Below, piece by piece: positions 58,453 through 64,000 of a stretch of 64,000 nucleotides of DNA. The stretch's first letter is position 1; each line of letters starts with the position of its first letter. Both the position numbers and the translations under genes were made by a program. This stretch comes from Actinospica robiniae DSM 44927 (lineage in GTDB: Bacteria > Actinomycetota > Actinomycetes > Streptomycetales > Catenulisporaceae), in the NCBI RefSeq assembly GCF_000504285.1, contig NZ_KI632511.1, forward strand, positions 6,616,154-6,680,153. Reading direction: 5' to 3'. Below the pieces are notes generated by a model that searched no databases, was not told the origin of the DNA, and worked only from the letters and a program-made list of their open reading frames with translations.

Positions 58453-59210
58453 TGCCAGTGGGCGAGGTTGCCGCGGATGGTCAGGGTCTCTGGGTGGTCG
58501 GAGCCGAGCACCCGCCGCAGATCCGGCAGCAGATTGGCGAGTGCGGCCGCGGCGCCTGCCGTATCCCCCGTCCGCCCACGAAAGTCGGCGAGGTTGCCGC
58601 GAGCGTCCAGGGTGTCGGGATGGTCCGGGCCGAGTGCCTGCCCTCGCCAATAGGTGAGGTTTTGATGGGTGGTCAGGGTGCCGGGATGGTCCGGGCCGAG
58701 CACCCGCAGATAGTCTTCGAATAGTTCGGCGTAGGCGGCCGCGGCGCCGGGCGCATCCCCCGCCCGCCCCCGAAAGTAGGCGAGGTTGTGGCGGGTGGCC
58801 AGGGTGCCGGGGTGGCCCGGGCCGAGTACCCGCAGTTGATCAGTGAGCAGTTCGGCGAGTGTAGCGGCGGCGCCGGCCGCATCCCCCGCCTCACCCAGCC
58901 ATCGCGCAAGGTGGCCGCGGGTGGCCAGGGTGTCGGGGTGGTCCGGGCCGAGTACCCGCAGTTGATCAGTGAGCAGTTCGGCGAGTGTAGCGGCGGCGCC
59001 GGCCGCATCCCCCGCCTCACCCAGCCATCGCGCGAGCTCGTGTCGGGTGGTCAGGGTGGAGGGGTGGTCCGGGCCGGACACTCGCAGCCGGTCGGTGAGC
59101 AAGTCGGCGAACGCCGCGGCGGCGCCGACGGCATCCCCCGCCTCCCCAAGCCATCGCGCGTGATGGGCGCCGGTGGCCAGCGTCCCATGGCGGTCCGGGC
59201 CGAGCAGGCG
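57060..59210 (-). repeat. Tandem TPR-encoding repeats, about 126 bp each, 18 units
   Basis: Each unit encodes about 42 residues of the form GPDHPxTLTTRxNLA, then GEAGDAAGAAAAxADLL and a short link. I count about 18 units, 7 before and 11 after the frameshift. Copies near 58349-58435 and 58475-58560 are almost identical, indicating very recent duplication. One unit near 58620 is shortened and lacks its second helix. Confidence 0.9.
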
Positions 59211-60719
59211 AATGGCACGGGCGTGTAGATGGTGAAAATGATCGCGCGCAGCGGCGACCTGGCCGGCCTCGCCGAGGCTGCGGCCAGAGCGGAACAGTAC
59301 CTCGTGGACGTCAGGGGTGTACAAGCTGTTGCCGGTGACCTGGTCGAGGACGGTGGTGTTGGCACGCAGTACTTGGGCCAGATTGGTGTTGCTTTCGAGC
59401 GCGGGCCAGGCCGCCCGGAGGGCGTCGGCGGCGGTGTGGGCTAGGTATTCCTGGTCGGTGGAGGTGAGGCTTTCGCGGGTGGTGCGTTGGACAAGTTGGT
59501 GGACGCGCACCGCGGTGGCATGCTGCTCGGAGGCGTGCTGGATGAGGCTGAGCCGGTGCAGGGCGCGTAGCGCCGCCACAGCCTCCCGCGCATCAACTTG
59601 CCCCCGACCGGACGCAGCGTCGCCGCTGGATTCCTCCGGTGCCGGGGGTGCGAGCGGCGTCGCGACGGCTGGCTCGGTCCGGTGGGCGGCGAGGTACTCG
59701 AGCGCGGGCGCGGCGGTTAGGACGGCCTGGGGGATGCCGTTGGGATCGAGCACCGCGGTGAGCGCCAGCATGGGGCGGGCCAGTCCCTGGGGATGGAGCT
59801 GGCTGGCGCGTTCGAGGGACAGTGACCAGGTCGCGGCGACAGTGGCGGCCTGTCCGTCGGGCAGCGCGTCGCCGGCTTCACCGGGTTGCCCGGGGTGGGG
59901 GAGCAGGTCAGCGAGGGTGCGGGCACGATCGGCCACCAGCGTGAGGTAGGCAGCCACGCTGAGTCCTGCGTCGGCGATATACGCGGCGGCCTGCGAGAGC
60001 GCCAGCGGCAAGAACCCCAACTCCGTGGCCAGGGCCCGGATCTGCTGCTCGGGCTGACCGGGACGGTCGCGCTCAGCCAGGGCCTGGTGCAGCGCAGCGG
60101 CGGCTTCGGCCGGGGTGAACGCGCCGACCTCCACCCGGCGGCGGCCCGGTCCGGTCAGGGCGGCATCGCGGCGCCGGGTGGTGATCAAGCACCGCCCGTG
60201 CGGGCTGGCCGGTGGCAATAGATTGATCAGATCTCGGGGGTCTGAGACGTCGTCGAGGACCACTAACCACCGGCACACCGGCCGGGAGCTTGCGGGCTGC
60301 AGCCAGGCCAGGAAGCGCTCCGCGGCGTGCTCGTCCAGATCGGCACCGAGCAGCTCCAGTGCGGCGCGCACGTAGCCGTCGATGATGGCCTGGCGGGACG
60401 CAGCGGTGACCCACACCAGCACATCAAGCTGGCCCGACTCGAACGCAGTACGGGCATAATCTGCGGCGAGCTGGGTCTTTCCCACTCCGCCGAGCCCGGA
60501 CAACACCTGGCCGGCCACTGCCGTGCCCTCGGCCTCCAGCACAGCACGCAGCCGGGAGGCCTCCACCCGCTCCTGAAAACCGAGCGCCCGCTCGGGCGGG
60601 CTGCCGACCATGTGCGGCCAGGGAGCGGGGGCGCGCGGCGCGGCGTGCTTGTGCTGGTGCAGGTGGAACTGGTCGATGAGCTCGGCTGCGACGCTACCGC
60701 CGGTAGCGGTGATAGCCAT
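58356..60719 (-). CDS. STAND (NB-ARC) ATPase with TPR repeats, upstream half of a split gene
   Basis: A signal-transduction ATPase of 787 aa as read. The N-terminal WPHMVGSPPERALGFQER leads into NB-ARC: Walker A GLGGVGKTQLA at 75-85, Walker B WLVVLDDVSD at 151-160, and CLITTRRRD as sensor. A winged-helix/arm region follows, and TPR units begin near residue 505. At about residue 755 a single missing base (GAGCG for GAGGCG on the minus strand, 58445-58447) shifts the frame and the protein ends in nonsense at 58356. Without that change it would run to 56242 and gain 11 more repeats and an AlgH domain, about 1490 aa. ATG 60719 is 57 bases past the companion gene. Confidence 0.85.
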   Translation of the reverse strand: MAITATGGSVAAELIDQFHLHQHKHAAPRAPAPWPHMVGSPPERALGFQERVEASRLRAVLEAEGTAVAGQVLSGLGGVGKTQLAADYARTAFESGQLDVLVWVTAASRQAIIDGYVRAALELLGADLDEHAAERFLAWLQPASSRPVCRWLVVLDDVSDPRDLINLLPPASPHGRCLITTRRRDAALTGPGRRRVEVGAFTPAEAAAALHQALAERDRPGQPEQQIRALATELGFLPLALSQAAAYIADAGLSVAAYLTLVADRARTLADLLPHPGQPGEAGDALPDGQAATVAATWSLSLERASQLHPQGLARPMLALTAVLDPNGIPQAVLTAAPALEYLAAHRTEPAVATPLAPPAPEESSGDAASGRGQVDAREAVAALRALHRLSLIQHASEQHATAVRVHQLVQRTTRESLTSTDQEYLAHTAADALRAAWPALESNTNLAQVLRANTTVLDQVTGNSLYTPDVHEVLFRSGRSLGEAGQVAAARDHFHHLHARAIRLLGPDRHGTLATGAHHARWLGEAGDAVGAAAAFADLLTDRLRVSGPDHPSTLTTRHELARWLGEAGDAAGAAATLAELLTDQLRVLGPDHPDTLATRGHLARWLGEAGDAAGAAATLAELLTDQLRVLGPGHPGTLATRHNLAYFRGRAGDAPGAAAAYAELFEDYLRVLGPDHPGTLTTHQNLTYWRGQALGPDHPDTLDARGNLADFRGRTGDTAGAAAALANLLPDLRRVLGSDHPETLTIRGNLAHWQGERGMRLAPRPHSPICCRICGGCSAPTTQRP

Positions 60720-60775
60720 GCCTGCGGTGGATTGCGCGTGGGCGGGCGGGCTGGTGGAAATAATGCCGGGAGCGG

Positions 60776-61255
60776 TCAGCCCTGCTCCGGACCCGGCCGG
60801 TGAGGGTCCGGAGCGGAGCCGATCGTCACGTCACGCATCCTCAGCGCGGCTGCGGACCCGCCTTCGGCGTGGATGTGCACGCTGCCCTTGATGGCCTGCC
60901 CCTCGCCCGAAGCCGACGCCCCATCGCCGGCAGAAGCTGCGGCGGCCTGCAGTTCTGTCACCAGGTTGTTCAGGGCATGGGCGAAGTCCTGGTCGTGCTC
61001 GACGGCGTCCTCGAGGGAATCGGTCAGGCGGCGCCGTGTGCGCTCCGAGGGCTCGGTCTGCCCGGCCTCGGCCTCTTCCCGGGCCCGCTCCAATGCGGAA
61101 TCCTGTCCGAGCTTTTTGCTGACCAGCTCATGGAGGTGGTCCATGCCCGCGTCCAGGCTCCGATCGACTTCGGCGTCTGCCCGGCCCGCCACGTACTTGG
61201 CCTTGCGTACAAGCCAAGCAAACATGTACCCGACCGCGACCTCGATACCTGTCAT
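60776..61255 (-). CDS. Small companion of the STAND ATPase
   Basis: A 159-aa protein often found just upstream of NB-ARC/TPR genes in streptomycetes. It begins with a short hydrophobic segment (EVAVGYMFAWLVRKAKYVAG), then a charged helical region (DRSLDAGMDHLHELVSKKLG, REEAEAGQTEPSERTRRRL). It ends in a Gly/Ala/Ser-rich part with HIHAEGGSAAALRMRDVTIG. The latter resembles short beta-helix-like tails. Its role is unknown, perhaps a membrane tether or sensor partner. ATG 61255 has GGCGGGAG before it; it is probably cotranscribed with the ATPase. Confidence 0.75.
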   Translation of the reverse strand: MTGIEVAVGYMFAWLVRKAKYVAGRADAEVDRSLDAGMDHLHELVSKKLGQDSALERAREEAEAGQTEPSERTRRRLTDSLEDAVEHDQDFAHALNNLVTELQAAAASAGDGASASGEGQAIKGSVHIHAEGGSAAALRMRDVTIGSAPDPHRPGPEQG

Positions 61256-61663
61256 CTCCCGCCCCCCGCCATAGTGACTATGCATCAGAGAGTAGCGACT
61301 GCGTCGGCCCGCCGGGAGATGCCAGCGAGATGCGGCCCAGCTGTGGCACGTCAAGAAGGATTCCGGCCTGTCCGCCCCGGTCGGCGCCCGATCAGCAGCC
61401 AGGCCCGATGAAGACTCCGGCGCTCACGGCCTGGCCAGCGACCTGCAACCCCGCGCGCCCAGCACCCTACGAGTGCACATCACTTCGGACATTCGTGCAG
61501 ACGGCTTCGGAAACTGACACCTCCATCCGGAGCCGCCTTCCCCGATCGATTTTGGATCATGATTCTGGCCTTTGATATGCGACCTTACCATGGGTCAGAT
61601 GTTGATCAGCGGCGGTTTGTCCCCAACAGGAGGCAGACGCACGTGTGGTCTCCAAAGCATGTG
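61256..61663. other. Intergenic, no gene seen
   Basis: This 400-base gap separates two genes on the same strand. It contains the promoter region of the STAND operon; I see no coding frame. A weak inverted repeat, GGATCATGATTC, lies near 61553. Confidence 0.4.
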
Positions 61664-62797
61664 TTAGGGGGTGCAGGTGAGTCGGACTTCTGACGCGGTG
61701 AGTGGTGCGTTGGCGGATGGTAGGTTGTCGCCGCGTTGATCGGTCAGCATGAGGTACGCCATGCCGGTGGTGTAACCGTGCGGCGCGTCGGTGTACCAGG
61801 AGTCGGTGTAAGTGGCCTGATCGATGGTGAAGGCGTTCGCGTCGACCCAGTCCCCGACGACGACGCCGTTCGTCCAGTCGTAGGTGGCGTTGTACTTCGA
61901 CAGAGGGCTGTCGGCGATGTAAATGTGGAACGTGCAGGGGACGCCGGAGGGGACGTCGAAGAACTTCCATACGTAGTCGTTCTGCCACTGGTAGCGGTTG
62001 GCCTCGGTACTGGGCTGGGAATACAGCACCGCGTTGGTGCAGTCGGGGATCGACCAGTGGGGCTCGTGTGACGTGGTCGCCACCCAGGCGTGCTCGAGGT
62101 CCACGCTGTTCTCCGGCTCGACTTGGGCAACTTGTTCGTGCTGCCCGGCGGCAAAGACCATGATGCAGCCTGGCCCGGTCGTCTGGTCGTAGACGAACGG
62201 CCCGCCTCCTGCGGCGGCCTCGGATTCGGTGGGACTGGTCTCTGTTTGGACCACGGGGGTGGGGGCCCGGTGGCCATACAGGCTCAGAGAAATTGCGGCC
62301 GCGGCACCCAGCGCAAGACTCACTCCCAGCAGCGGAAGGCCCGCCATCCGCCGCTGAGCTCTAGGGCGCGGCCGCGCGGCGGGATCGGACCGGCTGAGCA
62401 CGAACGCGGCGCGCGGAACGGGATAAGCCTGCTCCAACGCTCGGACCGGCGGCAAAGGGCTCGCTAGCACCAGCTCTGCGCCGGTCGCATGCTGCGGCCG
62501 CTCCTCTGGCGCGGCTTCGAAAAGCTCGGCATCAAGCTCGCTGCGCGCCTGCGCCAGCCGCTTGCTCCACCACTGCGCCTCACCACCGCACGCCCGCACG
62601 AAGGCTGCCATCACATGTTCGGACGGCAGCTCATGACCAGCCACAGCGGCCGCCAAGGCACTTTTCGACGCATCACATCGCAGCGCCATCTTCCAGAACG
62701 GCAGCTCACCGGCTGCGGCCCGCAGGGCCCGCAGCTCACACGCGAAACGTTCGACCACCCCGCCGGCCGGGTCCAACGGCCTCATCCTGCGCCCCAC
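61664..62797 (-). CDS. Membrane-spanning HTH regulator with shared extracytoplasmic domain X
   Basis: A 377-aa type II-like protein. Residues 15-85 form an XRE-like helix-turn-helix of the streptomycete type (DASKSALAAAVAGHELPSEH and AAFVRACGG). A linker follows, then one transmembrane helix at 151-174 (MAGLPLLGVSLALGAAAAI). Residues 200-377 lie outside the cell and are the same domain as on the caspase protein: YDQTTGPGC, CTFHIYIADSPLSKYNA and EVRLTC. This would be a one-component membrane receptor that binds DNA directly. GTG 62797 has AGGAGG 5 bases before it. A three-site operator lies immediately upstream. Confidence 0.8.
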   Translation of the reverse strand: MGRRMRPLDPAGGVVERFACELRALRAAAGELPFWKMALRCDASKSALAAAVAGHELPSEHVMAAFVRACGGEAQWWSKRLAQARSELDAELFEAAPEERPQHATGAELVLASPLPPVRALEQAYPVPRAAFVLSRSDPAARPRPRAQRRMAGLPLLGVSLALGAAAAISLSLYGHRAPTPVVQTETSPTESEAAAGGGPFVYDQTTGPGCIMVFAAGQHEQVAQVEPENSVDLEHAWVATTSHEPHWSIPDCTNAVLYSQPSTEANRYQWQNDYVWKFFDVPSGVPCTFHIYIADSPLSKYNATYDWTNGVVVGDWVDANAFTIDQATYTDSWYTDAPHGYTTGMAYLMLTDQRGDNLPSANAPLTASEVRLTCTP

Positions 62798-62818
62798 GAA
62801 GTCCTCCTACTGTTCGAT

Positions 62819-62868
62819 CTGGACAATCACACGTACCGAATTGTCCAGAACACTATGCACTGGACAAT
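62819..62868. promoter_or_regulatory. Three-site operator upstream of the HTH gene
   Basis: CTGGACAAT (62819-62827), ATTGTCCAG (62840-62848) and CTGGACAAT (62860-62868) alternate in orientation. They are spaced 20-21 bases apart, two helical turns. They sit between the HTH gene and a divergent secreted-protein gene, so the HTH protein is the likely binder and may control both. Confidence 0.75.
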
Positions 62869-62942
62869 CAGACCCCTTCAATAGGTCGCATCGGGGCGCG
62901 GTCGAGCGACTCTGGCACAGACCGACAACGAAAGGCATCCAC

Positions 62943-63401
62943 ATGAAGCTGAGGAACATTTCAATGCTTGGCGCGGCCACCGCAGTGGCCGTCTTAGGCG
63001 CAAGTGTGATCGCCGCGGCACCCGCCCAAGCCTCCACCGGGGGTGGCTACTCGGGCTGGAGCGGCGAGTTCGGAGCCAGCTTCTCGCAGGTGCGAAGTCG
63101 CATCTGGGTATCCGGTAGCACGCTCTACGGTGCGGTCTACTGGTCGCCGGTCCCGAGCGGCGCGGGGGACTCGTGCACGACGGACCTCAAGATCCGCGAT
63201 GACACGACCGGCACGTTCGTCGAAGTCGTGGACAACAGCTGCGTCTCGACCGTAACGAAGACCTGGCGTCCCACCGCGGGCCACCACTACCACGTCTACG
63301 GGTACGTCAGCTACTCAGACCCTTGGAGTTGCGAGTTCGGTCCCGTAGCGAATTGCGCACCTCAAATCAACATCCCGAACAGCCCGGAGCTCTACGGCTG
63401 A
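62943..63401 (+). CDS. Small secreted protein, unknown
   Basis: 152 aa with a clear signal peptide (KLRNISMLGAATAVAVLGAS, cleavage after APAQA). The mature part is about 120 residues, rich in Gly, Ser, Tyr and Trp, with four Cys that could form two disulfides. I recognise no family. The mature portion has motifs such as GSTLYGAVYWSPV and YHVYGYVSY, suggesting a beta-sandwich. It is divergent from the HTH regulator across the operator, so it may be a target of it. Confidence 0.7.
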   Translation: MKLRNISMLGAATAVAVLGASVIAAAPAQASTGGGYSGWSGEFGASFSQVRSRIWVSGSTLYGAVYWSPVPSGAGDSCTTDLKIRDDTTGTFVEVVDNSCVSTVTKTWRPTAGHHYHVYGYVSYSDPWSCEFGPVANCAPQINIPNSPELYG

Positions 63402-63474
63402 AAGACGACGCCGTCCGCACGCGCATGACATGAGGTTTACATTTTATGAATCGGATCGTCCAACCGGAGTGGTC

Positions 63475-64000
63475 TTGAACAGTTTGCGCACCGCCGCATC
63501 CCTTGCCCTCGCCGCCGCGCTCGGCGGCATCCCGCTCGTCACGTTCGGCGCGCCGTCCGCTTCGGCGGCGGCCGGCTGCTCCACCCGTGGATGCGCCAGC
63601 TACGACCCCTACGCCGAGAGTTGCACAGCTGCCTCGTCCATCACGAAGACCTACACGTCCGGTGCCGCGGTGGCCACGGTGGTCAACGAGTACTCCTCCG
63701 TCTGCAAAGCGAACTGGGTCTTCGCGTACGAGAACACTTCAGCCCAGAACGCCGGCTGGACCCTCTCACTCTCCATCTCCACCACCGACTCCTCCGGCGC
63801 ATCCGAGTCCATGTGTGGACCCAGCCCGATCCTGGAAACCGACCCTGGCTCGGCGAACATCATCGAGGTCTGTCGAGGCACCTACGGTGGCGCCACAGGC
63901 TGGCCGATGTGGACCGACATGGTCGACGGAACGAACAAGAGCTACGCAACGCTCAAGGTCTTCAGCTCTGCGGGAAAGACGATCGCCTCGGTGTCCGATC
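63475..64000 (+). CDS. Secreted DUF2690-type protein, 3' end cut by the window
   Basis: The frame opens with TTG 63475 (GGAG 5 bases before) or GTG 63469. It has a signal peptide (RTAASLALAAALGGIPLVT, cut near SASAAAG) and then CSTRGCASYDPYAESC. The spacing of Cys and the WTDMVDGTNKSYA segment fit DUF2690, a small extracellular family in actinobacteria, often in HTH-TM proteins. It continues past the window edge. It follows the previous secreted gene by 73 bases in the same direction. Confidence 0.65.
   Translation, partial: MNSLRTAASLALAAALGGIPLVTFGAPSASAAAGCSTRGCASYDPYAESCTAASSITKTYTSGAAVATVVNEYSSVCKANWVFAYENTSAQNAGWTLSLSISTTDSSGASESMCGPSPILETDPGSANIIEVCRGTYGGATGWPMWTDMVDGTNKSYATLKVFSSAGKTIASVSD

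Noticed and set aside
56821-58653. A 610-aa repetitive plus-strand frame of RIPRLPxxGEV units
   Set aside because: It is the antisense of the TPR array; repetition alone is explained by the real gene on the other strand.
57060-59210. Possible CRISPR array
   Set aside because: Units are about 126 bp, contiguous and coding, with no short repeat-unique spacer alternation.

Overview
The window is very GC-rich and actinobacterial. It uses many GTG and TTG starts and carries the developmental regulator BldM, WhiB- and LytR-type proteins, two HrcA/CIRCE operators, actinobacterial-type translation and cell-wall genes, and secreted proteins with long Ala/Pro-rich segments. The best fit is a filamentous, sporulating actinomycete, either Streptomyces-like or a Catenulispora/Actinospica-like relative. 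A secreted sedolisin, a protease family that works at acid pH, would suit an acid-soil organism, but the genus is inference.

Layout. (1) 0-6 kb: paired parS-like ParB sites, a GMC oxidoreductase and a PhyH dioxygenase. Then comes a small decayed insertion (IS3 remnant, two broken P-loop kinase genes, a ketopantoate reductase-like gene) beside tRNA-Tyr. (2) 6-24 kb: sedolisin, YajQ, DUF1990, a LolA-like/ABC exporter operon, HtpX, a lipoprotein, tRNA-Arg, two tandem dynamin-like GTPases, ettA with a thioesterase operon, a cupin, a GNAT, a truncated haemoglobin and a TrmB/LuxR regulator. (3) 24.7-33.8 kb: CIRCE-controlled groES-groEL, a Wbl protein, a MerR-like gene, bldM behind a perfect sigma-BldN promoter, guaB, guaB3 and glpD. 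(4) 34-50.7 kb: proA, proB, obgE, rpmA, rplU, rne and a TIGR03936 gene on the minus strand, then a second copy of the paired parS module, an SDR, a glutathione peroxidase and an M48 peptidase. Two tiny membrane proteins, nadD, a LytR_C protein, rsfS and a histidine phosphatase follow on the plus strand, ending at tRNA-Ala.

(5) 51-64 kb is an accessory island. Transposase debris surrounds an EACC1-caspase pair. Next to it is a STAND (NB-ARC) ATPase with about 18 near-identical TPR units and a C-terminal YqgE/AlgH domain, split by a one-base deletion inside the repeat array. It is followed by its small companion gene, then by a membrane-spanning HTH protein whose extracytoplasmic domain resembles the one on the caspase protein. 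A three-site operator and two secreted proteins lie beyond it. My reading is a conflict or self-recognition system. A caspase effector and a transmembrane regulator share one outside sensor domain (called domain X here), and the ATPase carries a rapidly changing TPR array. This architecture is the main candidate for an undescribed system; the shared sensor domain and the STAND-TPR-AlgH fusion are the points I would check first.
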